Origin: Sphingomonas sp. Leaf242
GTDB taxonomy: Bacteria; Pseudomonadota; Alphaproteobacteria; Sphingomonadales; Sphingomonadaceae
Assembly: GCF_001422045.1 (NCBI RefSeq)
Contig: NZ_LMLW01000001.1
Coordinates: 442,972-506,971, forward strand
DNA: 64,000 nt
Direction of reading: 5' to 3'
Shown: one piece after another, positions 26,560-35,009 of the stretch
Layout of the letters: every line of letters starts with the position of its first letter
How positions within the stretch are numbered: the first letter of the stretch is position 1
Notes under the pieces: generated by a model
The model's input: the letters and a program-made list of their open reading frames with translations, nothing else
Told to the model about the DNA's origin: nothing
Database searches by the model: none
Translations under genes and position numbers: made by a program

Positions 26560-28482
26560 ATGGCCGACCTTCCATCGACACCGCTGCTCGACACAGTTTC
26601 GACGCCCGACGACCTCCGCAAGCTGCAACCGGACCAGCTCCGCCAGCTCGCCGACGAACTGCGTACGGAGACGATTTCCGCGGTCGGCACCACCGGCGGG
26701 CATCTCGGTTCCGGGCTCGGCGTGGTCGAGCTGACCACCGCGATCCACTATGTCTTCGACACCCCGCGCGACCGATTGGTGTGGGACGTCGGTCACCAAT
26801 GCTATCCGCACAAGATCCTGACCGGCAGACGCGACCGGATCCGCACGCTGCGCCAGGGCGGTGGCCTCAGCGGCTTCACCAAGCGAAGCGAGAGCGAATA
26901 CGATCCGTTCGGCGCGGCGCATTCCTCGACGTCGATCTCGGCGGCGCTGGGCTTTGCGATCGCCAACAAGATTGCGGGGACGCCGGGCAAGGGCATCGCG
27001 GTGATCGGCGACGGCGCGATGTCTGCCGGCATGGCGTACGAGGCGATGAACAACGCCGCGCAGGCGGGCAACCGGCTGGTCGTGATTCTTAACGACAACG
27101 ACATGTCGATCGCCCCGCCGGTCGGTGGACTGTCGGCGTATCTGAGCCGGATCGTGTCGAGCCGCGAGTTCCTCGGCTTCCGCGATCTGGCACGCAAACT
27201 CGCCAAGCGGCTGCCACGGCCGATCGCCAGTGGCATGCGCAAGACCGACGAGTTCGCACGTGGCATGACGATGGGCGGTACGTTGTTCGAGGAATTGGGC
27301 TTCTACTATGTCGGCCCTATCGACGGCCATAATCTCGAGCATCTGATCCCGGTGCTCGAGAATGTCCGCGATGCGGAGGAGGGCCCGATCCTCGTCCACG
27401 TCGTCACCAAGAAGGGCAAGGGTTACGCACCCGCCGAGGCCGCCGCGGACAAATACCACGGCGTGCAGAAGTTCGACGTGATCTCCGGCGTCCAGACCAA
27501 GGCGCCCCCGGGGCCGCCGCAATACCAGAACGTGTTCGGTGCGCAGCTCGTCGCCGAGGCCGCCAAGGACCCGCGGATCTGCGCGATCACCGCGGCGATG
27601 CCGTCGGGCACCGGGCTCGATGCGTTCGCCAAGGCGTATCCCGACCGGTTCTTCGACGTCGGCATCGCCGAGCAGCACGGCGTCACCTTTGCGGCCGGCC
27701 TCGCCGCGCAGGGGATGCGGCCGTTTTGTGCGATCTATTCGACGTTCCTCCAGCGCGCCTATGATCAGGTCGTGCACGACGTGGCGATCCAGAACCTGCC
27801 GGTGCGGTTCGCGATCGATCGTGCAGGCTTGGTCGGCGCGGACGGGGCGACTCATGCCGGATCGTTCGATGTCACGTACCTCGCGACGCTGCCGAACTTC
27901 GTCGTGATGGCCGCGGCGGACGAGGCCGAACTCGTCCACATGACGCACACCGCGGCGCAGTACGACACCGGCCCGATCGCGGTCCGCTATCCGCGCGGCA
28001 ACGGCACCGGTGTTGCGCTCCCGGAGACGCCGCAGTTGCTGGAAATCGGCAAGGGCCGTGTCGTGCGCGAGGGCAAGAAGATTGCGATCCTGTCGCTCGG
28101 TACGCGTCTCGAGGAAGCGCTGAAGGCCGCGGAGGTTCTCGAAGCCAAGGGGTTGAGCACGACGGTAGCGGACCTCCGCTTCGCCAAGCCGCTCGACGTC
28201 GATCTGATTCGGAAACTGCTCACGACGCACGAAGTCGCGGTGACGATCGAGGAGAACTCGGTCGGTGGCTTCGGCGCGCACGTCCTGACGATGGCGTCGG
28301 ATGAGGGGCTGATCGACGGCGGGCTCAAGCTGCGTACGTTGCGTCTGCCCGACGTGTATCAGGATCAGGACAAGCCCGAGGTGCAGTATGCCGAAGCCGG
28401 GCTCGACGCGACCGCGCTCGTCGATACCGTGCTCAAGGCGCTCCGCCACAATTCGGGCGGGGTTGCCGAAGCGCGCGCATGA
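26560..28482 (+). CDS. dxs: 1-deoxy-D-xylulose-5-phosphate synthase
   Basis: A 640-residue thiamine-diphosphate enzyme that condenses pyruvate with glyceraldehyde-3-phosphate, the first step of the MEP isoprenoid route. The ThDP/Mg motif is GDGAMSAGM...LNDNDMSI, the pyrimidine domain has [16 protein letters not shown], and the C-terminal transketolase domain includes [13 protein letters not shown]. Length is usual. Isoprenoid demand is high in these carotenoid- and ubiquinone-rich bacteria. A 55-codon ORF begins within its stop codon. Confidence 0.96.
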   Translation: MADLPSTPLLDTVSTPDDLRKLQPDQLRQLADELRTETISAVGTTGGHLGSGLGVVELTTAIHYVFDTPRDRLVWDVGHQCYPHKILTGRRDRIRTLRQGGGLSGFTKRSESEYDPFGAAHSSTSISAALGFAIANKIAGTPGKGIAVIGDGAMSAGMAYEAMNNAAQAGNRLVVILNDNDMSIAPPVGGLSAYLSRIVSSREFLGFRDLARKLAKRLPRPIASGMRKTDEFARGMTMGGTLFEELGFYYVGPIDGHNLEHLIPVLENVRDAEEGPILVHVVTKKGKGYAPAEAAADKYHGVQKFDVISGVQTKAPPGPPQYQNVFGAQLVAEAAKDPRICAITAAMPSGTGLDAFAKAYPDRFFDVGIAEQHGVTFAAGLAAQGMRPFCAIYSTFLQRAYDQVVHDVAIQNLPVRFAIDRAGLVGADGATHAGSFDVTYLATLPNFVVMAAADEAELVHMTHTAAQYDTGPIAVRYPRGNGTGVALPETPQLLEIGKGRVVREGKKIAILSLGTRLEEALKAAEVLEAKGLSTTVADLRFAKPLDVDLIRKLLTTHEVAVTIEENSVGGFGAHVLTMASDEGLIDGGLKLRTLRLPDVYQDQDKPEVQYAEAGLDATALVDTVLKALRHNSGGVAEARA

Positions 28483-28646
28483 CCGGGGCTACCAAGGGGC
28501 TTGTGATCATCGTTCTGGCGGTGGTCGTGATGGTGTCGTTGAATATTGCGATGTGGCGGCGGATGCGGGGTGGGCTGGCTGCGGCGAAGGCCGAGCAGGC
28601 GGCGAACCCTGAGTTGTTTGATGAGGACGGTTCGCGGATTTCGTAA
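28479..28646 (+). CDS. 55-residue single-pass membrane protein coupled to dxs
   Basis: ATG 28479 shares ATGA with the dxs stop. The product is MTGATKG, a hydrophobic helix ([19 protein letters not shown]), a positive stretch RRMRGG, and an acidic tail ending EDGSRIS. It looks like a small inner-membrane protein with the C-terminus inside. I know no family for it. The coupling to dxs and the sensible membrane layout support it; conservation in relatives would settle it. Confidence 0.55.
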   Translation: MTGATKGLVIIVLAVVVMVSLNIAMWRRMRGGLAAAKAEQAANPELFDEDGSRIS

Positions 28647-28666
28647 GCTGGCGTTGTAGGCAGGCA

Positions 28667-28769
28667 CCACCCCGGCGAAAGCCGGGGCCTAATTGGCAAG
28701 CGTTGATAACGAAGCGCGGTCCCCGTTACTACGACCTCACCAATTGGGCCCCGGCCTTCGCCGGGGTGG
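28667..28769. repeat. REP/BIME-like unit, family A copy 3
   Basis: CCACCCCGGCGAAAGCCGGGG with CCTAATTGG, a 45-nt centre and CCAATTGGGCCCCGG...CCGGGGTGG. The centre shares GTTGATAACG, CGCGGTC, GTTACTACGACCT with copy 1 in the same orientation. It separates the dxs unit from the convergent hydrolase gene. Confidence 0.85.
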
Positions 28770-28787
28770 TGTATGGTTTGGGGGGCG

Positions 28788-29459
28788 TCACCCACCCAGA
28801 TAATGTGTCTGTGCGGCGTCAGTCGCACTCACCGCAAGGATTGAGCGCGCCTTGCTCGGCGGTAGAGCCTGTCCCCGACCATCGCCACTCGCCGCGATGA
28901 CGCGCTCCAGCAGATCTTGCCCTTCGCGCCACCAGCCGATCCCGCTCGCGGCATTCAAATGCCCTTGCGGCCCGGCATCGACGAAGTGGCTACCCCAGTC
29001 CGCCGCCATGCTGTGCGCTCGCTCGGGCGTGACCCAGGGGTCGTCGCTGCTCGCCACCACGATCGACGGGAATGGCAGGGGCGTGCGCGGCGTCGGCGAG
29101 AAGCCCTTTAGTTCGGCCTGCGCGCCGCCGCGATCGACATCCGCCGGCGCCACGAGAAGCGCGCCCGCGACCGGCCAGCCATAAGGCTGTGGACTTAGTT
29201 CGGCCGACCACGCCACCGCAAGGCACCCGAGGCTGTGCGCGGCGAGGATCACCGGTGCCTGTGCCTGCCGGATCGCTTCGTCGAGCCGCGTCACCCAGGC
29301 GTTGCGGTGCGGCGTGTTCCACATGCCGAGCTCGACGCGCACCGTGTCGGGCCGCGCCTCTTCCCATAACGTCTGCCAGTGCGAAGGACCCGATCCACCA
29401 AGGCCGGGCACGGTCAGGATCGTCGGCTGGACGGAATCATACGGTGCGAAAGAACCCAC
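28788..29459 (-). CDS. RBBP9/YdeN-type serine hydrolase
   Basis: A 223-residue alpha/beta hydrolase. TILTVPGLGGSGPSHWQTLWE is the family start, AHSLGCLA the nucleophile elbow, SSDDPWV holds the acid and PQGHLNAASGIGWW the catalytic His with the tail typical of RBBP9. The start is GTG 29459 with an excellent GGAGAAGGAGAAG upstream. Substrate unknown. It is divergent from tlyA and convergent with dxs. Confidence 0.8.
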   Translation of the reverse strand: MGSFAPYDSVQPTILTVPGLGGSGPSHWQTLWEEARPDTVRVELGMWNTPHRNAWVTRLDEAIRQAQAPVILAAHSLGCLAVAWSAELSPQPYGWPVAGALLVAPADVDRGGAQAELKGFSPTPRTPLPFPSIVVASSDDPWVTPERAHSMAADWGSHFVDAGPQGHLNAASGIGWWREGQDLLERVIAASGDGRGQALPPSKARSILAVSATDAAQTHYLGG

Positions 29460-29563
29460 AGCGCTTCTCCTTCTCCAAAACCTCGTTCTGCGAGGTCGGG
29501 AGCGTGGCCGAAGGACGCTCTAGGACACGCCATCCGGTCACGATCCCATGCGCTCAAGATAAT

Positions 29564-29580
29564 CCTACCGCTTCGGTAGG
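29564..29580. promoter_or_regulatory. Short perfect palindrome upstream of tlyA
   Basis: CCTACCG-CTT-CGGTAGG, 7-bp arms with a 3-nt centre, is located between the hydrolase start (29459, minus) and tlyA (29645, plus). Position suits an operator for either gene; there is no T-run to make it a terminator. Confidence 0.35.
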
Positions 29581-29644
29581 CAATGACATTGCGGCGAAAG
29601 GAAGGCAGCTTGCGGCAATCGGATCAGACGGCGATACGCACGCC

Positions 29645-30445
29645 ATGGTGAAGGTACGTGCAGACCAAATGCTGGTCGACAGGGGGCTGGTCGAGTCGCG
29701 GACGCGCGCGCAGGCGCTGATCATGGCGGGCCTCGTGTTCGCGGGGACGAAGAAGGTCGACAAGCCGGGGCAGACGCTCGCGGACGACGTGCAACTCGAT
29801 GTGCGCGGTCGCGATCACCCCTGGGTCTCGCGTGGCGGGATCAAGCTGGCGCACGGCCTTGCGCATTTCGGTTGGGACGTGACCGGCGCGGTGGCAATCG
29901 ACGTCGGTTCGTCGACCGGCGGCTTTACCGACGTCATGCTGAAGAACGGCGTGGCTAAGGTCTACGCGGTCGACAGCGGGACCAACCAGCTTGCCTGGTC
30001 GCTGCGGCAGGACGAGCGCGTCATGGTCCACGAACAGACCAGCGCGCGGATCCTCACGCCCGCGCATATCCCGGAGCCGATCGACCTGATCGTCTGCGAT
30101 GCGAGCTTTATCGGTTTGGCCAAGGTGCTCGAGCGGCCGATGTCCTTCGCCAAACCTGATGCGCGACTGATGGCGCTAGTCAAACCGCAGTTCGAGGCGG
30201 GGCGCGGCGAAGTGGGGAAAGGCGGGGTCGTCCGCGATACCGCGATCCACCAGCGCGTCTGCGACGAGGTCGCGGCGTGGTTGACGGGACAGGGGTGGAG
30301 CGTGATCGGCGTGGTCGAGAGCCCGATTACGGGGCCTGAGGGTAATGTCGAGTTCCTGATTGCTGCTTTGCGTGGCGAGAGTTCGACGGTCGAACAGCCG
30401 GCATCGGACGTGCCAAACGATCCCCAAACGTCCCCGTCATCCTGA
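29645..30445 (+). CDS. tlyA: TlyA family rRNA methyltransferase
   Basis: A 266-residue protein with an S4 RNA-binding domain (residues 3-62; RADQMLVDRGLVESRTRAQ) and an FtsJ/RrmJ-like methyltransferase domain (DVGSSTGGFTDVML is the SAM loop; VKPQFEAGRGEVGKGG follows). TlyA adds 2'-O-methyl groups to cytidines of 16S/23S rRNA; the old name hemolysin A reflects a side effect. The last residues (NDPQTSPSS) and the stop codon lie inside a family B repeat, so the tail is not native to the family. Confidence 0.9.
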   Translation: MVKVRADQMLVDRGLVESRTRAQALIMAGLVFAGTKKVDKPGQTLADDVQLDVRGRDHPWVSRGGIKLAHGLAHFGWDVTGAVAIDVGSSTGGFTDVMLKNGVAKVYAVDSGTNQLAWSLRQDERVMVHEQTSARILTPAHIPEPIDLIVCDASFIGLAKVLERPMSFAKPDARLMALVKPQFEAGRGEVGKGGVVRDTAIHQRVCDEVAAWLTGQGWSVIGVVESPITGPEGNVEFLIAALRGESSTVEQPASDVPNDPQTSPSS

Positions 30446-30516
30446 CGAAAGTCAGGATCCAGCGCCACGCGGGGCGCGCTTGGTATCCTGGGTCCTGACT
30501 TTCGTCAGGATGACGG
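30434..30516. repeat. Paired-palindrome repeat, family B copy 2
   Basis: CCGTCATCCTGACGAAAGTCAGGATCCAG ... CCTGGGTCCTGACTTTCGTCAGGATGACGG. It overlaps the last 12 bases of tlyA and supplies its stop codon. Centre resembles copy 1 at 24689 (GCGCGCTTGGTATCCTGGG against GTGCGTGCGTTACTCTGGG). Confidence 0.85.
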
Positions 30517-30665
30517 CGTGGGGAGGTAGCGTACCGGAATGAACCACTAGCGGAACGATTATCCACCAAACTCGGTTTACCGATCGCAAAATGCACGCCA
30601 GGACGAGCGCGTGTAGAGGCGAAAGGATTTGTGTGGGCGGTATCGCTTCGAAGGGCCAGTTGAGG

Positions 30666-31184
30666 ATGTCGTTCCTCCGCTGGGCGGTCGTGACCGTGCC
30701 CCTGATCCTGCTGCTGGGGTTCCTATCCGGACGATCGGTCAGCGTCGGCAACGAGAATGCCTGGTACATGGCGCTCGCCAAACCTGCGCTGAACCCGCCG
30801 GGCTGGGTCTTCCCGGTCGTCTGGACAACGCTCTACATCCTGGTCGGGCTGGCGCTCGCGATGATCCTCAACGCGCGTGGCGCTCGGTTGCGCGGCTTGG
30901 CCGTCGGCCTGTTCGTCGGTCATTTCCTGCTCAACCTCGCCTGGACGCCGATGTTCTTCGGCGCGCACAAGATCGGCGCGTCGGTACTGGTGATCGTCGC
31001 GATGCTCGTGCTGTCGATCGCCGCAACGGTCGTGTTCGCGCGCATCCGCCCCGCCGCGGCGTGGCTGATGGTGCCGTATATGGTGTGGATCAGCTTCGCC
31101 GGCGTGCTCGCGTTCAGCATCGGGCAGTTGAACCCCGGCGCCGAAACCCTTGCGCCCGCCAGCCATACGTCCCAAATGCTGTGA
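30666..31184 (+). CDS. tspO: TspO/MBR family tryptophan-rich sensory protein
   Basis: A 172-residue protein with five membrane helices. NAWYMALAKPALNPPGWVFPVVWTTLYI and LNLAWTPMFFGAHKIG are diagnostic. TspO binds porphyrins and in Rhodobacter dampens photosynthesis genes; here it may sense or degrade tetrapyrroles. ATG 30666 gives a normal N-terminus; an ATG 25 codons upstream exists but its extension is not family-like. Followed 39 bp later by ubiK. Confidence 0.88.
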   Translation: MSFLRWAVVTVPLILLLGFLSGRSVSVGNENAWYMALAKPALNPPGWVFPVVWTTLYILVGLALAMILNARGARLRGLAVGLFVGHFLLNLAWTPMFFGAHKIGASVLVIVAMLVLSIAATVVFARIRPAAAWLMVPYMVWISFAGVLAFSIGQLNPGAETLAPASHTSQML

Positions 31185-31223
31185 CGCAGCAGCCGTTTCG
31201 GCATTCACTGGGATTTTGAAGCA

Positions 31224-31499
31224 ATGCAGTCCGAAAACCGCGTGTTCGACGATATCGTCAAGGTCTTGAACGGCGCGGCCGGTACGCTTGCAGGCGTCGG
31301 TCGCGAAGCCGGTTCGGGTGCGCGCGAGCGTGCCCGCGAATGGCTTGGCGGGCTCGACTTCGTCAGCCGTGAAGAGTTCGATGCGGTCAAGGCGATGGCC
31401 GCGGCCGCGCGCGACGAGAACGATGCCCTGAAGGCGCGTCTCGATGCGCTCGAGGCGAAATCGACGGTCAATGCGCCGCTCGGGGCGTCTTTCGACTGA
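31224..31499 (+). CDS. ubiK: Ubiquinone biosynthesis accessory factor UbiK (BMFP protein)
   Basis: A 91-residue coiled-coil protein of the UbiK/YqiC family. The amphipathic N-terminus (FDDIVKVLNGAAGTLAGVGRE) can bind membranes, and DFVSREEFDAVKAMAAAARDEND to EAK is the trimeric coiled coil. In E. coli it works with UbiJ in aerobic ubiquinone synthesis. Length and layout are normal. Confidence 0.85.
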   Translation: MQSENRVFDDIVKVLNGAAGTLAGVGREAGSGARERAREWLGGLDFVSREEFDAVKAMAAAARDENDALKARLDALEAKSTVNAPLGASFD

Positions 31500-31599
31500 C
31501 TTTTCCACAGTTTTCCGCAGAATTGGGGCCGATGGGGTTGTCGGGGCGTTTTTGCCTCGGCACCCTTTGTTGTGCGATAAGGATCGCCAGGACCCTGTG

Positions 31600-32103
31600 A
31601 TGCTTGAACACGCCGACCACGACCACGAAGACGCCGCTCCGATCGACATGCTCGAAAGCTATTACGCTGCGCATGGCTGGGAGCATGAGCGCCACGACGA
31701 CGAGATCGTCGCGACCGTCAAAGGCAGCTGGGCGACGTACGAGTTGCGCGCGTTGTGGCGTGAAGACGATAGCGTCCTGCAATTCCTCGCTTTTCCCGAT
31801 ATAAAGGTGCCCGACGAACGCCGTCTCGCGGTGTACGAGACGATCGGCCTGGTCAACGAACAGCTTTGGATCGGTCATTTCGAACTCTGGTCGACGAGTG
31901 GCATTCTGTTGTTCCGGCACGCGGCGATGGTCGACGGCGGCGACGACGGGACGATGTCGCTGGAGGCCGCCGAACTGCTCGTCGAATCGGCGATCGAGGA
32001 GTGCGAGCGGTTTTATCCCGTGTTCCAGTTCGTGCTGTGGGGCGGCAAGAGTCCGAAGGAAGCGATCGCCGCGGCGCTGATCGAAACCCACGGCGAGGCA
32101 TGA
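31600..32103 (+). CDS. YbjN domain protein
   Basis: A 167-residue protein with a YbjN-like fold of the type III secretion chaperone shape: MLESYYAAHGWEHERHDDEIV, then DDSVLQFLAFPDIKVPDERR and SAIEECERFYPVFQFVLWGGKSPKEAI. The acidic head (EHADHDHEDAAP) is typical. Function unknown, perhaps a chaperone-like role. Coupled to proC by a 4-bp overlap. This neighbourhood (YbjN-proC) is common in sphingomonads. Confidence 0.75.
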   Translation: MLEHADHDHEDAAPIDMLESYYAAHGWEHERHDDEIVATVKGSWATYELRALWREDDSVLQFLAFPDIKVPDERRLAVYETIGLVNEQLWIGHFELWSTSGILLFRHAAMVDGGDDGTMSLEAAELLVESAIEECERFYPVFQFVLWGGKSPKEAIAAALIETHGEA

Positions 32104-32909
32104 GCACGCGCTTTCCAGCAGGTCCGCTTTGGCTGATCGGCTGCGGCAACATGGGGGGTGCGATGCTGCGGCGCTGGATCGCCGCCGGGCTCGATCCTTC
32201 GACTGTGACGGTGATCACGCGGAGCGGGAAGGGGGCGCCCGAGGGAGTCCGCTCGCTGACCGCGCTGCCTGACGAGAATGCCCCCGCAACGCTGATGCTT
32301 GCGCTCAAGCCGCAACAGATCGATGCAGCGCAGGCCATGCTCGCGCCCATGCGGGGTGCGCCGACGCTGCTGCTGTCGATCCTGGCTGGGGTCGATCACG
32401 CGACTTTGTCGGAACGATTCGCAGCGGATACGATGGTTCGGGCGATGCCCAACTTGCCGGTGGCGATCGGCAAGGGCGTGACGTCGCTCTATACGGTCGC
32501 CGCGTCGGACGAGGCGATCGCAGCGGCAGAGGCCTTCGCCGCCCCGCTCGGTCACTATGAATGGATCGCCGACGAAGCGCATTTCGATGCGGTGACGGCG
32601 CTCGCAGGCTGCGGCCCGGGATTCGTATTCCGATTCGCCGATGCACTGGCCAAGGCAGGCGCCGCGCTGGGGCTGCCAGCAGGGCAAGCGGCGCGGCTGG
32701 CGATTGCCACGCTCGAGGGCGCGGCGATCATGGCGGCCGATGCGGATGTATCGCCTGCCGTCCTGGCGGACCGCGTGGCGAGTCCGGGCGGATCGACTCG
32801 GGAGGGTATGAAGGTGCTGGACCGCGACGATGCGTTGGTTGCGTTGCTCACCCAAACATTGGCTGCGTCCGAGCGGCGCAATGCCGAGATGGCCGCCGCC
32901 GCGCGCTGA
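32100..32909 (+). CDS. proC: Pyrroline-5-carboxylate reductase
   Basis: A 269-residue NAD(P)H enzyme that makes proline from pyrroline-5-carboxylate. WLIGCGNMGGAML is the dinucleotide loop, MVRAMPNLPVAIGKG and GCGPGFVFRFADALAKAG, then ADRVASPGGSTREGM form the active site and decamer contacts. ATG 32100 overlaps the YbjN-like stop. Ends 9 bp before the stop of the MarR gene, convergent. Confidence 0.93.
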   Translation: MSTRFPAGPLWLIGCGNMGGAMLRRWIAAGLDPSTVTVITRSGKGAPEGVRSLTALPDENAPATLMLALKPQQIDAAQAMLAPMRGAPTLLLSILAGVDHATLSERFAADTMVRAMPNLPVAIGKGVTSLYTVAASDEAIAAAEAFAAPLGHYEWIADEAHFDAVTALAGCGPGFVFRFADALAKAGAALGLPAGQAARLAIATLEGAAIMAADADVSPAVLADRVASPGGSTREGMKVLDRDDALVALLTQTLAASERRNAEMAAAAR

Positions 32910-32918
32910 CGTGGGCGC

Positions 32919-33425
32919 TCAGCCGCGCAGGCCGAATACCTGCGAGCGATCGCTTTCCGGGACCAAGCCTTCCAGCACCGCCCAGAACCCCGAGACCGCG
33001 CTCTGTCCGGCGCTGGCATAGGCTTCGGCCATGCGAATCCGCGCCGCCTCGAACAGGTCGCGTTCCATTTTCGCGCCTTCCGGGGTGAGCTTCAGCAACC
33101 GTTGGCGGCGATCGCGCTCGCCGGGGCGCGTTTCGACCAGCTTGCGTTCGGCGAGCTCGTTCAGCACGCGGCCGAGCGATTGCTTGGTGATCGCCAGCAG
33201 CGACAGCAATTCGCTCACCGTGAGATCGGGTTTGCGCGCGATGAAATACAGCGCGCGGTGGTGCGCCCGCCCGAGTCCTTCTTCGGCGAGGCCCTGGTCG
33301 ATCGACCGCGTCAGGTGGCTATAGCCGAAATAGAGCAGCTCCATGCCGCGGCGGAGTTCGGGTTCGCGAAGGAACAGGGGCGACGCAGGCGAAGCTGTGG
33401 CAGACATGTTGACCGGTTTAGCCAT
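32919..33425 (-). CDS. MarR family transcriptional regulator
   Basis: About 168 residues. The winged helix-turn-helix is HHRALYFIARKPDLTVSELLSLLAITKQSLGRVLNELAERKLVET followed by the wing GERDRRQRLLKLT. Two starts are possible, ATG 33425 (MAKPVN) or ATG 33407 (MSATAS); neither has a strong ribosome site. It is divergent from ilvE, 40 bp apart, so it may control branched-chain aminotransferase expression. Confidence 0.85.
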   Translation of the reverse strand: MAKPVNMSATASPASPLFLREPELRRGMELLYFGYSHLTRSIDQGLAEEGLGRAHHRALYFIARKPDLTVSELLSLLAITKQSLGRVLNELAERKLVETRPGERDRRQRLLKLTPEGAKMERDLFEAARIRMAEAYASAGQSAVSGFWAVLEGLVPESDRSQVFGLRG

Positions 33426-33465
33426 CGCCCGTAGTCGTCGGCAACCCGCCTTGAGAGAGAATTCG

Positions 33466-34575
33466 ATGTCCGCTCCAGCTTTTACGCCCTCTTCAACCTT
33501 CCGCCACGAGCCAAACGCGGCTCCGGTCGAGGCGAACGAGCGCGCGAAGCGGCTGATCGATCCCGGATTCGGGCGAGTCTTCACCGATCACATGGCGATG
33601 ATCCGCTATAGCGATGCCGAGGGCTGGCACGATGCGCGGATCACTGCGCGTGCGCCGCTGACGATCGATCCGGCGTCGTCGGTGCTGCATTATGCGCAGG
33701 AAATCTTCGAGGGAATGAAGGCGTATCGACTCGCGGACGGCGGCACTGCGCTGTTCCGTCCCGAGGCGAACGCGCGCCGCTTTCAGGATTCGGCGCGGCG
33801 TCTCGCGATGCCGGAACTGCCGACCGAGCTGTTCCTCGAATCGGTCGAGCGGCTGGTCAAGACCGACGCGAACTGGATCCCGGAGAGCGACGGCGGCGCA
33901 CTGTACCTGCGCCCGTTCATGTTCGCCTCCGAAGTGTTCCTCGGCGTGAAGCCCTCGGCCGAATATCTCTACATGGTGCTCGCGTCGTCGGTCGGCGCGT
34001 ATTTCAAGGGTGGCGCGCCGACCGTGTCGATCTGGGTGAGCCAGCAGTACACGCGCGCTGCACAGGGCGGCACCGGCGCCGCCAAGTGCGGCGGCAATTA
34101 CGCCGCCAGCCTGCTCGCGCAGTCCGAGGCGATCCGCAACGGCTGCGATCAGGTCGTGTTTCTCGACGCGGCCGAGCGCCGCTGGGTCGAGGAACTCGGT
34201 GGGATGAACATCTTCTTCGTGTTCGACGACGGCAGCATGGCGACGCCGGCGCTGACCGGCACGATCCTTCCCGGTATTACGAGGGACTCGATCCTCACGC
34301 TCGCGCGGGCTCAGGGCATCACCGTGCGTGAGGAGGGCTACACCTTCGATCAGTGGCGCGCCGATGCGTCGAGCGGCCGGCTGGTCGAGGCTTTCGCCTG
34401 CGGCACCGCGGCGGTGGTGACGCCGATCGGCACGGTGGCGAGCCCCGAGGGGCGTTTCACGATCGGTGACGGCGCTCCCGGTGCGCTGACGATGCGGATG
34501 CGCGACGCGCTCGTCTCGATCCAGCGCGGCACCGCGCCCGACGACAACGCCTGGCTGCACCATCTCGCGGTTTGA
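33466..34575 (+). CDS. ilvE: Branched-chain amino acid aminotransferase
   Basis: A 369-residue PLP enzyme of fold type IV that interconverts Leu, Ile and Val with their 2-oxo acids. Lys207 (GGTGAAKCGGNYAASL) forms the Schiff base. HYAQEIFEGMKAYR and FFVFDDG with TPALTGTILPGITRDSI are family signatures, and the length marks the larger (BCAT type II) class. GAGAGAG precedes the ATG. A tRNA-Gln gene follows. Confidence 0.94.
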   Translation: MSAPAFTPSSTFRHEPNAAPVEANERAKRLIDPGFGRVFTDHMAMIRYSDAEGWHDARITARAPLTIDPASSVLHYAQEIFEGMKAYRLADGGTALFRPEANARRFQDSARRLAMPELPTELFLESVERLVKTDANWIPESDGGALYLRPFMFASEVFLGVKPSAEYLYMVLASSVGAYFKGGAPTVSIWVSQQYTRAAQGGTGAAKCGGNYAASLLAQSEAIRNGCDQVVFLDAAERRWVEELGGMNIFFVFDDGSMATPALTGTILPGITRDSILTLARAQGITVREEGYTFDQWRADASSGRLVEAFACGTAAVVTPIGTVASPEGRFTIGDGAPGALTMRMRDALVSIQRGTAPDDNAWLHHLAV

Positions 34576-34627
34576 CGTCCGCGAGGGCTTTTCACGCGGC
34601 GCGGCCCCGCTATAAGGCCGCCTCTGT

Positions 34628-34702
34628 TGGGGCGTCGCCAAGTGGTAAGGCAGCGGCTTTTGATGCCGCCATGCGCAGGTTCGAACCCTGCCGCCCCAGC
34701 CA
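34628..34702 (+). tRNA. tRNA-Gln(TTG)
   Basis: 75 nt: acceptor TGGGGCG/CGCCCCA, D-arm with AGTGGTAAGGC, anticodon stem GCGGC/GCCGC around TTTTGAT (anticodon TTG), T-arm with GTTCGAACC, discriminator G and encoded CCA. A possible -10 hexamer TATAAG lies at 34611-34616. Confidence 0.96.
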
Positions 34703-35009
34703 ATCCTTGATCTATTCTGCCAAGCGAACCGGAAGCCTCGATGTCTCCGGCTCTGGGTGAATTCGACCATCGCGTTGCGTCAACCGACGCCAGATGATTG
34801 CCTGGCTTTTCCTTTGAACTAATCCTGACGACCAGTCCCAGCGCGTCGGTGAGGCGCACAGCACCATAACGCCGTGCGAATACGCCGCGACGGGTACGGC
34901 GCGGCAGTCCGTGCGACAAATGAGGGTACGGCGAACACGGCGGAGCACAGCGCCGAGGTTGACGTTGTCGTTACAATATAACATTGCGGGGCAACGGAGA
35001 AATCAAACT
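34703..35009. other. Intergenic region without recognisable gene
   Basis: 307 bp between tRNA-Gln and the acyltransferase-like gene. It is clearly AT-richer at its right end (TTACAATATAACATT near 34970), which suits a promoter for the next gene, but no well-spaced -35/-10 pair can be named. No repeat of the families seen elsewhere. Confidence 0.5.

Noticed and set aside
34350..34919. 189-codon minus-strand ORF containing GFEPAHGGIKSRCLTTW
   Set aside because: Antisense of tRNA-Gln and the ilvE end; the peptide is a recurrent artefact of tRNA-Gln(TTG).
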